A stretch of 64,000 nucleotides of DNA from G965247475 sp965247475 (GTDB taxonomy: Bacteria; Chloroflexota; UBA11872). The notes under the pieces were generated by a model. That model was not told where the DNA came from. It worked only from the letters and a program-made list of their open reading frames with translations, and made no database searches. Below, in pieces: positions 33,191 through 42,079 of this stretch (the stretch's first letter is position 1; each line of letters starts with the position of its first letter). The stretch spans positions 1,860,001-1,924,000 of the forward strand of contig OZ252016.1 in NCBI GenBank assembly GCA_965247475.1. Reading direction: 5' to 3'. A program made the position numbers and the translations under genes.

Positions 33191-34372
33191 CTAGTCGTTG
33201 GTGTGCGAGCCGTCGCGGCGATGGAGGAGTGCCGGACCCCACGGGCGAAGCTCCTGGCTGGACGCGATCCCCTCGTCCACCTCAATGCCCAGGCCGGGCT
33301 CGGTGGGCAGCGGGTACCAGGTCCCGTCGAGCTCGATCTGCTTGGGATAGATCGCTCGCCGCTCGGGCACCCAGTCGGAGTGGTCCTGGCCCCAGGGTCC
33401 GCTCGGCGGCACGCGTACCTCGAGCCACGCAGAGTTGGGGATTGCCGCGAGAAAATGCACCGAAGCGGCCGTGCACAGCGGTCCGACCGGGTTGTGAGGC
33501 ATCACGTCGATGTAGTGCGCCTCGCACCAGGCGGCGACCTTCATCGCCTCGGTGAATCCGCCGATGTTGCAGATGTCGATGCGGGCGAAGTTGGTGAGTC
33601 CGCGCTCGATGTACGGGAGCGCCTGCCACTTGTTGGCGAACTCCTCGCCGATCGCGAATGGAATGTCCGTCATCGTTCGCAGGGTCGCGTACGCATCCGG
33701 GGTCTCGTCACGGATCGGCTCCTCCAGGAAGTCGAGCGTGCCGCTGGGGAGCCGCTGACAGAACGATGCCGCCTCGGCCACGTTCAATCGGTGGTGGTAG
33801 TCGATGCCGAGCACGGGCGCAAGGCCAACGGCCTCGCGCAGCCGGGCCAGCCCTTCGGCCGTGGGGCCGATGGACTCGCGCGGTTCGAACAGCCGGCCGT
33901 CGCCGCCGGCGTCCGGCGTGGCGAACCCCACCCGGATCGCCTGCCAGCCGTCGGCGTGGAAGCGCGCAACATCGTCGATGAGCTCGGGTCCGTAGGGCGC
34001 CGGCGAGGTGACGAAGCCGGGGATGAAGTCGCGCTGCCGTCCACCCAGCAGCTCATACACGGGCACGCCGAGCGCCTTGCCCTTGAGGTCGTACAGGGCG
34101 ATGTCGATGGCCGAGATCGCGCCGGTGAGCACACGGCCGCCTTCGAAGTACTGGCTGCGATAGAGCCGCTGCCACAGCGCTCCGATCCGCATCGGGTCGC
34201 GGCCAAGCAGGAATTCGCGAAAGTGCCTGACGGCACCCGCAACGGCCCATTCCCGTGTCGAGAGGCCGGAGCAGCCCCAGCCGGTGACGCCCCCGTCGGT
34301 CTCGACTTTGACGATCGTCTCGGCTCGCGACCCACCCCACGGCAGGTAGGTCTTGACGTCGGTGATCTGCAT
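33191..34372 (-). CDS. Enolase-superfamily protein B (galactonate dehydratase-like)
   Basis: A 393-residue enzyme similar to D-galactonate dehydratase. Capping domain MQITDVKTYLPWGGSRAETI begins at ATG 34372. The catalytic His of strand 3 is in LGIDYHHRLNVAEA (Asp-x-His as in DgoD). Metal ligands are in DFLEEPIRDETP and AIGEEFANKWQA, and the second acid/base is the MPHNPVGPLCTAA histidine. The usual lysine pair is absent (GWQAIRVGF), as in DgoD-type dehydratases. The C-terminus is extended beyond the barrel by about 40 residues. Substrate could be galactonate or another acid sugar. Confidence 0.85.
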   Translation of the reverse strand: MQITDVKTYLPWGGSRAETIVKVETDGGVTGWGCSGLSTREWAVAGAVRHFREFLLGRDPMRIGALWQRLYRSQYFEGGRVLTGAISAIDIALYDLKGKALGVPVYELLGGRQRDFIPGFVTSPAPYGPELIDDVARFHADGWQAIRVGFATPDAGGDGRLFEPRESIGPTAEGLARLREAVGLAPVLGIDYHHRLNVAEAASFCQRLPSGTLDFLEEPIRDETPDAYATLRTMTDIPFAIGEEFANKWQALPYIERGLTNFARIDICNIGGFTEAMKVAAWCEAHYIDVMPHNPVGPLCTAASVHFLAAIPNSAWLEVRVPPSGPWGQDHSDWVPERRAIYPKQIELDGTWYPLPTEPGLGIEVDEGIASSQELRPWGPALLHRRDGSHTND

Positions 34373-34486
34373 GGCGGGTTCAAACTCCGTGGAGTCAGCC
34401 GGGGACACCCGATGATGCCCGCCGGACGGGATCGCGCGCGAGCCTCGGCGGGGTCCGCCGGGCGGTGGGGCGAGGGTGACCGGCGG

Positions 34487-35305
34487 TCAGGCGGCGTTGC
34501 GAAGCTTCCGGCTGGACCGCAGCAGCCATTCGATGGGTCGCATTCCGAGGATGTCGAGCGCGAAGTACAGCAGCACTACGGCAAACAGGGTGCGCAAAAC
34601 AACCGGGTCTAGCCGCGCCGCGAGCACGGCGGCGCCGAAGCTGGCCGGGATCGCAAGCACGGCCACGATCGCGGCCGTCCTCCACTCGACGTTGCCGAAT
34701 CGCGAATGGGCCACCGAGCCGGACAGCGCCGTCGGGATGATCAGGAGCAGCGAGAGTCCCTGTGCCTCGAGTTGGGTGAGTCCCAGAAGCAGGACGCTGA
34801 CCGGCACGATCAGAACCCCGCCGCCGATGCCGAGCAGCCCGCTCAACAGCCCGGCGATCACCCCAAGACCCGCCGCGGCGCCAAGCTGTCCCGCAAGGCC
34901 AAGCTCCACCAGCGGCTGGGGATCGCGGAACGCCAGCATGATCACGGCCACCACCAGCACCAGCGCGGCAAACAGCCGCCGCAGCAGCCGGGTCGGGAGC
35001 CGGCTGGCAACGCGCGCCCCGAACGGCGCAAGCAAGAATGCGGGGATGCCAATTGCCAGCGCGAGCCGCCAGTCGATATCCACGCCGAACTGGTACGCCA
35101 CCAGGCTCACCGCCGCCTTGGGCACGATGACGACCAGCGAGGTGCCGTGGGCACGCACCTGGCGAATGCGCAGCAGCCGCACCATGAGCGGAACGACGAT
35201 CACGCCGCCGCCGATCCCGGACAGTCCCGTGAACGCACCGGCGACCGCACCGACGATGAAATAGCCGAGGGATCGCGGCGCCCGGGACCGGCCGGTTTCG
35301 GACAC
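34487..35305 (-). CDS. TSUP-family (TauE/SafE) membrane transporter
   Basis: A 272-residue polytopic membrane protein with about eight hydrophobic segments arranged as two related halves. Each half begins with the family motif: GAVAGAFTGLSGIGGGVIVVP near the start and GVIAGLLSGLLGIGGGVLIVP in the middle, both broken by few substitutions. Members export sulfite, sulfoacetate or related organosulfur anions, or take up similar ions. GTG 35305 has a strong GGGGGAG ribosome binding site 6 bases upstream, deciding the start over GTG/ATG codons further out. The gene is isolated between an enolase-superfamily gene and a divergent SDR gene; the substrate is unknown. Confidence 0.88.
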   Translation of the reverse strand: MSETGRSRAPRSLGYFIVGAVAGAFTGLSGIGGGVIVVPLMVRLLRIRQVRAHGTSLVVIVPKAAVSLVAYQFGVDIDWRLALAIGIPAFLLAPFGARVASRLPTRLLRRLFAALVLVVAVIMLAFRDPQPLVELGLAGQLGAAAGLGVIAGLLSGLLGIGGGVLIVPVSVLLLGLTQLEAQGLSLLLIIPTALSGSVAHSRFGNVEWRTAAIVAVLAIPASFGAAVLAARLDPVVLRTLFAVVLLYFALDILGMRPIEWLLRSSRKLRNAA

Positions 35306-35624
35306 GGCATCTCCCCCCTGGGCTGGCGCGGGCAAATCGTCTGGTCGGCTCGGCAACCCGGTCGCGTGCGGTCTGAGCGCCATGCGCGCTTCGCGCTCGG
35401 GGCAACCCCCGTCCGGATCAGCGTGGGACCGCCGGGCAGGTCGGGCTTCGCCGCACGCCCGAGCGACCGGCGCCCATTATGGAGCGGTCCACGGATTCGC
35501 GCGGGCGGTGACACCGGCGAGCGCAGCCGCCTTCTAGAATGCCGCCCGCGGGTACGAATGGGCGTCCCCGGAATCGACGCGCCGGCAGGGGCCGTCGAAC
35601 GTCACGCAACGACCGGAGGGGGCG

Positions 35625-36401
35625 ATGACCGCGACCGACGCGAACGATCGAACAGACTTGCAAGGGCAGGCCGCGCTGGTGACCGGCGCGGGCCGCGGCA
35701 TCGGCCGCTCGATCGCGCTGGCGCTGGCGAGCGCGGGCGCCAACGTGGCCCTGGCGGCGCGCTCGGAAGACGAGTTGGTGTCGGTGGCCGCCGAGATCGA
35801 GGCGATCGGGCCACGCGCGCTCGCGATTTCCACCGACGTCTCGGACCTGGACGCACTGGAGCACCTGTTCGACACGATCGATCGCGAGTTCGGCCGCCTC
35901 GACATTCAGGTGAACAACGCGGGCGTGGGGCTGCGCACACCGCTGCTGGAGGTGACGCCCGAGGAGTGGGATCGGGTCCACAACATCAACCTGCGGAGCC
36001 TGTTCTTCGCCTGCCAGCACGGCCTGCGACGGATGGTGGGTGCGCGGTACGGCCGCATCATCAACACGGCGTCGCTGACATCGTTCCTCGGGTTCAAGCA
36101 CATCTCGGTCTACGGGGCGTCGAAGGGCGGGGTGGCGCAACTGACCCGCGCGATCGCGATCGAGTTCGCCGAGCACGGGATCACGTCGAACGCGATCGCG
36201 CCGGGCTACATCCTGACCGAGCTGACCCGACCGCGGCATGAGGACCCTGAGATCAATGCGTGGATCATGAGCCGGATCCCACTGGGGCGGTGGGGCCAGC
36301 CGGACGACATCGGCGGAGTGGTCGCGTTTCTCGCCTCACCGGCGGCGGAATACATCTCGGGCGTGATCCTGCCGGTGGACGGCGCCTGGCTGGCGGCGTA
36401 G
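35625..36401 (+). CDS. Short-chain dehydrogenase/reductase
   Basis: A 258-residue classical SDR using NAD(P)(H). The cofactor motif is TGAGRGIG (residues 20-27), NNAG occurs in DIQVNNAGVGL, the catalytic Ser in INTASLTSF and the Tyr-Lys pair Y163/K167 in VYGASKGGVAQL. NAIAPGYILTELTRP and PLGRWGQPDDIGGVVAFL follow as usual, ending in GVILPVDGAWLA. ATG 35625 has a GGAGGGGGC ribosome binding site. The neighbourhood of acid-sugar enzymes suggests oxidation of a sugar acid or alcohol, but substrate cannot be read. Confidence 0.9.
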   Translation: MTATDANDRTDLQGQAALVTGAGRGIGRSIALALASAGANVALAARSEDELVSVAAEIEAIGPRALAISTDVSDLDALEHLFDTIDREFGRLDIQVNNAGVGLRTPLLEVTPEEWDRVHNINLRSLFFACQHGLRRMVGARYGRIINTASLTSFLGFKHISVYGASKGGVAQLTRAIAIEFAEHGITSNAIAPGYILTELTRPRHEDPEINAWIMSRIPLGRWGQPDDIGGVVAFLASPAAEYISGVILPVDGAWLAA

Positions 36402-36515
36402 CGCCGCGAGCGAGCAAGGCGGCCAACGTCAAGCGGGTGATTCGCGCCGCCGACGGCGCGCCGCTCATGCGTCCGAAGACCCTCGGTTTCCGCATCGTTG
36501 GCCTCTCCTGGCCTG

Positions 36516-36544
36516 GCTTTCGCCTCGTGAGTCAAACGTATAAT
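36516..36544 (+). promoter_or_regulatory. Candidate sigma-70 type promoter
   Basis: A perfect TATAAT at 36539-36544, rare in this GC-rich sequence, 39 bases before an ATG with ribosome binding site GGAGG. The -35 region 17 bases upstream (about 36516-36521, GCTTTC) is poor. It would drive the small membrane protein gene. Confidence 0.5.
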
Positions 36545-36582
36545 TCCCGCGTGATTCGAGTCCATGGAGGTATCACGCGCCA

Positions 36583-37014
36583 ATGGAGATGGTAAAGCGG
36601 ATCCTGGCGGCCTTCCTCGTTGCGACGGCGGTTGCCGTGGCACTCAACCTGATCCTCACGCCCGTCTACCACGACGGATCGCCGGACTACCTTTCGTGGC
36701 AGATCTTGAACTGGTTCATGGCGGCCGGGGTGCTTGTGGCGCTGGTCGTGAGTTACCTGCGACGACGCGCCCTGGGAAGCGAGGCAGACGGCGTCCTGGA
36801 GCACGTGCGGGTCAGCATCGCCTTCTACGGGGCCATCGTGCTGACGATGCTGTTCTTCTGGGAGTGGTTCTGGACGCTGAACCCCAACAGCGAGACTGGT
36901 GACGCCGTAACCTCGCACCTCGTCTACTTCCCGGTCGTGGACGCGCTCTTCACAGTCGTCGCCCTCGCTACCGGTCTACACCTCTGGAACGACGGCAGCG
37001 ACTCGAGAGCGTAG
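36583..37014 (+). CDS. Small four-helix membrane protein
   Basis: A 143-residue integral membrane protein with four hydrophobic segments at about 7-27, 41-59, 77-97 and 112-134. Loops are short; the first contains YHDGSPDYLSWQ and the third WTLNPNSETGDAVTSH, both probably outside. No known family is recognised. The start is supported by GGAGGTATC upstream and by the perfect -10 box. It faces a run of broken genes on the same strand, so it may mark the left edge of an acquired or decaying segment. Confidence 0.65.
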   Translation: MEMVKRILAAFLVATAVAVALNLILTPVYHDGSPDYLSWQILNWFMAAGVLVALVVSYLRRRALGSEADGVLEHVRVSIAFYGAIVLTMLFFWEWFWTLNPNSETGDAVTSHLVYFPVVDALFTVVALATGLHLWNDGSDSRA

Positions 37015-37226
37015 GAATCTCTTCGTGATCTCCAGCAGTATCTTGGGCCTTACCTAACGTTCCGGACGCCAAAGCAAGTCGTGGGACAAGTGGTGGACTA
37101 AGTTGGTGTCCCGCCCGAATGACAGGGATCGATATAGCTGAGGATCACCTGAGTGAAGCAGGCTTCCGAACAGTCTCGGATACCAGCATCGCTGATGCTT
37201 CCGAGCTCGGAACGGAGCGCACCTAG

Positions 37227-38060
37227 GTGAGCGATCGACCGCATGCGAAGTCCATCACGGAATCGTTGTCTCCCGAAGAGATCGCCCGGCAGGTGGAGGA
37301 GCTAGGGGTCGCAAAGGCCCGGGCCGCGGTCGTCCGCACGTTGGCACTGGGGGTGATGGCCGGGGTCTTCCTGGGATTGGGTGGTGCGCTGACGGGCACC
37401 ATCGCCACGGGTTCGGAGCTAGGCCTTGGTCCCACCCGACTCCTCATGGGTCTGGGGCTCACCATGGGCTTGTTCAGCCGGCACATCAGCCTTCGTGGCT
37501 AGGACGGAACTGGGCGCTCGTCTATGTCGGGAACCTAGCCGGATCCCTCATCGTCGTATTGATGATCTATTACGGTCGCTGGTGGGTACAGGGAGACTTC
37601 TCCTTCGCCGCGTCCGCAGTGGCCGCCGCCGATGTCAAAGTCAATCTGTCCTTCGAGACCGCGTTCGTACGAGGCATTCTGGCCAACATCCTGGTGTGCA
37701 TGGCCATTTGGCTGGCCATGGCCGGGCGTACGGTGACTGACAAGCTGCTGGGGATAGTCTTGCCTGTCACGATCTTCATACATAGCAGCCGGGTTCGAGC
37801 ACAGCATCGCCAACATGTATTTCGTGCCGCTGGGCCTGCTGCTCTCCACCGAACCTGAGGCGCTGGCCGCGACGGGGCTGACAGCCGATCAACTGGACCG
37901 CCTGAACGTACCCTGGGCAGTCCACAACCTGGCGGCGGTCAGCCTGGGCAACATCATCGGGGGAGGCGTCATGGTCGGGTTAGCCCACTGGTTCGTCCGT
38001 CTGCGTGGACGGTCGGTCGGCGGCCGCCAACCTTCCCAACCCACGGGTCAGGACGGATAG
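37227..38060 (+). pseudogene. Formate/nitrite transporter (FNT) family, broken
   Basis: Three reading frames together give an FNT channel. Frame 1 from GTG 37227 gives AVVRTLALGVMAGVFLGLGG and GLGPTRLLMGLGLTMGL. After SRHISLRG a missing C near 37500 shifts to frame 2, which reads NWALVYVGNLAGSLIVVL and FETAFVRGILANILVCMAIW. Then a tandem CATA duplication at about 37778-37785 shifts to frame 3: AAGFEHSIANMYFVPLGLLL and NIIGGGVMVGLAHW. The conserved FTGNN stretch expected after LTMGL is absent, apparently deleted. With two frameshifts plus a deletion this is a genuine pseudogene rather than a single read error. Confidence 0.85.
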
Positions 38061-38339
38061 CCCGATTCGAGTCCCGCCTTCCGCAAGAGCGCAGAGCACC
38101 GGCGCTGCTCGCAGATCCGTGCGACCGCCGTGGCCCCGCCGGTCGGCATTCGGGACGGAGTGACCCCGAGTCGCCAATCCGCCAGCACGGCAGCTTCGAC
38201 GGCGACAAGAAGCTGCATCCGCATGCCATCATGAGGGAATCACAGCACCTTCTCGACATCGAACATACTCGTTGTCTAGCAAGTACCCACACCTGTCATC
38301 TTCGCGGGCAACGAACTTGCATCCGGTCCCCATACATTA

Positions 38340-38353
38340 GGAGTTCGAACTCC
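38340..38353 (+). promoter_or_regulatory. Palindrome covering the ribosome binding site of the symporter gene
   Basis: GGAGTTCGAACTCC is a perfect 14-base inverted repeat. Its left arm supplies the AGGAG Shine-Dalgarno sequence for ATG 38355, so the RNA hairpin could hide it; as DNA it could be a repressor site. Confidence 0.4.
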
Positions 38354-38354
38354 C

Positions 38355-39867
38355 ATGCATAGCGAGTGGGAGATCCTCGTCTTCTGCGCCTACTTTGCCA
38401 TTCTGATCGGCATAGCCTTTCTGGGGTCCCACAAGATACGGGACATGTCGGACTACGTGCTGGCTGGCAGGCGCTTGGGCAGCTTCACGGCCGCGCTAAG
38501 CGCCGGATCGTCGACCACCAGCGCCTGGACGATGCTCACGCTCCCCGCCCTCGCCTTTTCCAGCGGCGCTCTAGAGATGTGGGTGCCAGCCGCCGCCGCG
38601 GTCGGTGTCTGGTCGACCTGGACATTTCTTGGAAAGAGGCTGCGCCGCTACACCATCGAAGCAAATGACGTCCTCACCATCCCGGGGTTCTTCGAGGCTC
38701 GTGTTGGAGACAAGACCGGAACTCTACGGACGCTGACATCGATCATCACCATCTTCTTTGTGATCTTTTATGTGAGCTTCGGACTCGTCGGAGGCTCCAA
38801 GCTGCTCGAGACAATATTCGGAATCGACGCGGCCTCTGGAGTTCTGATAACGCTTGTCGCCGTGGCCTCCTACATTCTGATTGGTGGATTCCTAGCAGGG
38901 TCGAGGACGGACGTATTTCAGGCGGTATTAATGTTTGTTGGCTTTCTAATTATGATCACAACCGTGATCATTTCAACAGAGAATCCGCTTTCGGGAATAG
39001 GCAGCAACTCTCCCGGCTTTCTGAACCCGTTTACCGACAGCAGCGACTCGCCGATCACCTTGACATTCGTGCTCTCGGCGGCGGGATGGGGGTTTGGCGC
39101 CTTTGGTGCGCAGCGCCTCCTTCAGCGCTTCATGGCGCTGGAACGGGAGGATCGGATTGCGCAAAAGCCGCAACATCTCCACTGTCTGGCTTGTCGCCGT
39201 TTACGGGTTTGCGTTCGTACTCGGACTGCTCGCCCGTCCCGCTCTATCTGAAGTTGGCCTGCTTCTGGACGTAACCGACGCCGAGCGCATCTTTCTCGTT
39301 GTATCCGAGGTTTTCTTTCATCCCGTCGTGACGGGGCTGCTCCTGACGGCGGTGATCGCGGCCGTGATGAGCACAGCGGACTCACAGTTGCTCCTGGCAT
39401 CCGCCGTCGCCGCCGCCGACCTGCCGTTCGTGAGAAGAGTCGCCTCAGGACTCACAGCCGACGCGCAGGTCTGGCTGGGACGTCTGCTGCTGGTAGTCAT
39501 CGGCTGCATCGCAGCGGCGATCTCCATACTCGACCCGGAATCCATCTTCGACCTGGTCAGCTACGCATGGGGTGGGATGGGGGCGGCATTTGGGCCGGTC
39601 ACGATCCTGGCTCTGTATTGGCGCAGGTTCAACTTCTGGGGGGCTACCGCCTCCATCCTGGCAGGCACGGTGGTCGCTACGGTCTGGAGATACCTGGACG
39701 GCGGTCCCGCAGGGATATGGGACATCCAGCCCGCCACTCCAGGTTTTCTGATCGGCATGTCGGTCGGCGTGGCTGTCTGCCTCCTCACGCCGAAGCCGTC
39801 TCGAGAGGTCGTGGATCTCTTCGACCGGGTCAACGTGGGCCAGCAGGCGCGGATCGCGCGCGGGTGA
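38355..39867 (+). pseudogene. PutP-like sodium:solute symporter with one frameshift
   Basis: A member of the SSS family (sodium/proline type). The first frame (38355 to about 39158) supplies segments 1-7: KIRDMSDYVLAGRRLGSFTA, GSSTTSAWTMLTLPALAF, and FGAFGAQRLLQRFMALERED. The second frame continues from about 39160 with RKSRNISTVWLVAVYGF, then AVIAAVMSTADSQLLLASA and SYAWGGMGAAFGPVTILALYW, all typical PutP signatures, to 39867. One extra G in ATTGCGC near 39159 explains the shift. Otherwise the gene is full length (about 500 residues), so recent decay or a sequencing error are both possible. Base composition is lower in GC than most neighbours. Confidence 0.85.
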
Positions 39868-40094
39868 ACACCCTGAGTCTCGCCGCATCGGTGTGCTGGG
39901 CGGCGGGGAGTGCGAGGCGGGGGTAGAGACCGGCCAGGGCGCGACGACCTGGGAATTCCACGGCCCCTCGTTCCCGGGAGTGGTCCCATGCCGCTCGCAG
40001 TTCGGGCCACCAGCCCGACTTGGCTTCGACGGCGGCGGGACACGCGCCGTCTATATAAGATCAAGCGGGATGACCCTCGATCCGGGGGGCGAGC

Positions 40095-40704
40095 ATGGCC
40101 ATAGCAAGCAAATCCGACCTGCGCACGGCCTACCGCGAGTCGAACGCGCGAGCGCATCAGAAGGTGCTCGGCTGGCTGGACCATCACTCCCGGAAATTCA
40201 TTGCCATGTCTCCCTTTTGCATCATCAGCTCTTTCGCCGCTGATGGTCGGGCGGATACCTCCCCCAGAGGCGCCCCCCCGGGGGTTCGTGGCGGTGCTGG
40301 ACGAACGGACCCTGCTGATCCCCGACCGCCCGGGGAACAATCAGGTGGACTCGCTGCAGAACATCATTCAGCATCCGCATGTGGGGCTGCTGTTCCTGGT
40401 GCCGGGCATGAACGAGACGCTGCGGGTGAGCGGCACCGCGGAAATCGTGACCGATGCGGAACTGCTGGCGCCCCTGTCCGTGGGGGGCAAGCCCCCGCTC
40501 TCCGGTCTGCGAGTCACCGTCGAGGAGGCGTTCCTGCACTGCGGCAGAGCGTTGATCCGCTCCCGGATCTGGGATCCTGAGGCTCAGATCGAGCGCTCCG
40601 ACTTCCCCACCTACGGGCAGGTGCTGGCAGACCAGATCAAGGGCGCGGATGCCAGGGAGATAGACGCCTCGGAGGACGAGGCCAATCGCGAGCGGCTGTA
40701 TTGA
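40095..40704 (+). pseudogene. PNPOx-like flavoprotein (MSMEG_1061-type) with one frameshift
   Basis: Related to pyridoxamine 5'-phosphate oxidase-fold FMN- or F420-binding proteins. Frame 1 gives the N-terminus (SDLRTAYRESNARAHQKVLG, then ADTSPRG). From about 40285 the family continues in another frame: GFVAVLDERTLLIPDRPGNN, then GLLFLVPGMNETLRVSGTAE and EEAFLHCGRALIRSRIWDP. The break lies inside a run of seven C followed by five G; one surplus G explains it, since the family expects SPRGDPPGFV. This may be a homopolymer error or a true mutation. Intact, the protein would be about 202 residues. Confidence 0.85.
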
Positions 40705-40878
40705 ACCGAACCTAGCCCTCATCGTTCCTTGCCTGTGAATTCATAGTCCGCCGTCGTGGAGGCGTTCCGCGTACCCAGTTGGCCGCGGTGGGCGACAGCC
40801 AATGCCGAGCGTGCGGGCCTAAGGTAGAGATCGCCCTCCCGGAACAAGACCCTGGCCGGCCGGCCTCGGTGAGGGTGG

Positions 40879-41298
40879 TCACGGGAACTGCCAGGGGTTG
40901 GTGACGTTGACGTCCAAGCCGTTGAAGTCCGCGGCATTCCTCGTTGCGACACACAGATCATGCGCCCTGGCCGTCCCCGCGATCAGCGCATCGCCCAGAT
41001 GCAGCACGCGGCCGGACCTGTGCGCTTGCACCCTGAGGGCGGCTGCCTGCTCAGCTTCCAGACGGTCCACCGGCAGGATTCGGTCCTCGTACTCAGAGAC
41101 GAACGCGGACAAGGCGGCGCTTGTGCGGTCGCGGCGATGTCCTAGCGGGAGCAGCCTCAAGCCGAAGTCAAGCTCATGCAGGACGATCGTCGACAACCAC
41201 AGGTCGCCCTGACCAGCCAGGAACGCAACGACCCTCGAGTCGGGCACATTCTTGGTCAGCTCCGAGACCACGTTGGTGTCCAGAAGAAAGCCGTTCAT
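40879..41298 (-). CDS. VapC-type PIN-domain toxin
   Basis: A 139-residue PIN ribonuclease. The metal-binding acids are Asp7 in FLLDTNVVSELTK with Glu13, and later Asp residues in LHLGDALIAGTARAHDL and ATRNAADFNGLDVNV. The family HELDFGLRLLP segment is present. Its ATG overlaps the antitoxin stop by 4 bases (ATGA), the usual coupling in type II systems. It should cleave RNA (often tRNA) when free of the antitoxin. Transcribed leftwards, toward the three broken genes. Confidence 0.9.
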   Translation of the reverse strand: MNGFLLDTNVVSELTKNVPDSRVVAFLAGQGDLWLSTIVLHELDFGLRLLPLGHRRDRTSAALSAFVSEYEDRILPVDRLEAEQAAALRVQAHRSGRVLHLGDALIAGTARAHDLCVATRNAADFNGLDVNVTNPWQFP

Positions 41299-41573
41299 TC
41301 GCCCTCGCGGGTGCTGAATGGAATCTCGCGCCGGGACTCTCTATCCCTGGGAATCTCGAGGTTCACGCCGCGCGGCATGTTGTCGACCAACCACTGGCCA
41401 AGCGGTTTGCGCGGCGGCGATTGCGCAAGCCATACGTGGGTCGGCACCACGACGAAGGATTTCCGTCGGCCGATGCGCTGCGGACCCTCCGATTCGGCGA
41501 GCCGCAGGATTTCCGACAAGCGAGCCTTGGCCTCGGCCACGGTCCAGCCATGTTGGGGTTTGGAGCTAGGCAC
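41295..41573 (-). CDS. Phd/YefM-type antitoxin
   Basis: A 92-residue antitoxin. The N-terminal DNA-binding half is WTVAEAKARLSEILRLAESE then GPQRIGRRKSFVVVP, the standard Phd/YefM pattern (AKARLSxLLxxAxxxGPxxI). The C-terminal half is basic and probably wraps the toxin. GTG start with a GGGAG ribosome binding site. It probably represses its own promoter with the toxin as co-repressor; a CTAG-rich inverted repeat lies 27 bases upstream. VapB proper is a different fold; this is the Phd-VapC pairing. Confidence 0.85.
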   Translation of the reverse strand: MPSSKPQHGWTVAEAKARLSEILRLAESEGPQRIGRRKSFVVVPTHVWLAQSPPRKPLGQWLVDNMPRGVNLEIPRDRESRREIPFSTREGE

Positions 41574-41599
41574 TGGCTACACTCCCTTACCAAATCAAA

Positions 41600-41617
41600 A
41601 CTAGTCTAGTCTAGACT
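41600..41617 (-). promoter_or_regulatory. Candidate toxin-antitoxin operator (CTAG-rich inverted repeats)
   Basis: ACTAGTCTAGTCTAGACT contains overlapping palindromes ACTAGT and GTCTAGAC, three CTAG units 5 or 6 bases apart, just upstream of the antitoxin. CTAG is otherwise scarce. Autoregulatory binding by the antitoxin is inferred. Confidence 0.45.
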
Positions 41618-42079
41618 ATCTCCGCGCATCACCCAAGAGCACGTCCTGCAGTCGCCGAGCCAGCCCGACCCCGTAGCGGTCCGAACGAGCCGAAACCTGT
41701 CGTTGACTCGGCGGATGGCGGAGGACGGTGCGCGTTCTTGGGGCTCCGAAGCCAAGACGCGGAATCGCGTGAGCCGGCGTCGTGTGGGAGGCGCCGAATG
41801 ACATCGACGGGCGCCTCTGCGTACCCTGTGCGCACTGTTGCAAGGCTTGTCACCCATGCCGCCCACGATCTTGGCCGCCATCCCAGCAGGCCCGCCGCAC
41901 GTCGTGATGAGTCCTCACCACTTGCCGGCGGTCGCGCCGCCGCTCGCACGTGGCGGCGGCATTCGGGGCGCCAGGAACACGGTTCACCGCGGCGGGTCCG
42001 CGCGTGGATCGACCGGCAATCGCGCGCGCCACGGCGACGGTGACCGGGTGCGTGCTGCGGCTGGCAGGATGACGACCGC
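41618..42079. other. Gene-free stretch between antitoxin and amidase
   Basis: About 460 bases with no gene I can support. Open frames here have no recognisable domain and unusual composition. No repeat, RNA gene or terminator was seen. Confidence 0.4.

Noticed and set aside
38340..38353. T-arm of a tRNA (GTTCGAAC)
   Set aside because: The base after the loop does not pair with G53, and no acceptor stem or anticodon arm can be built upstream.
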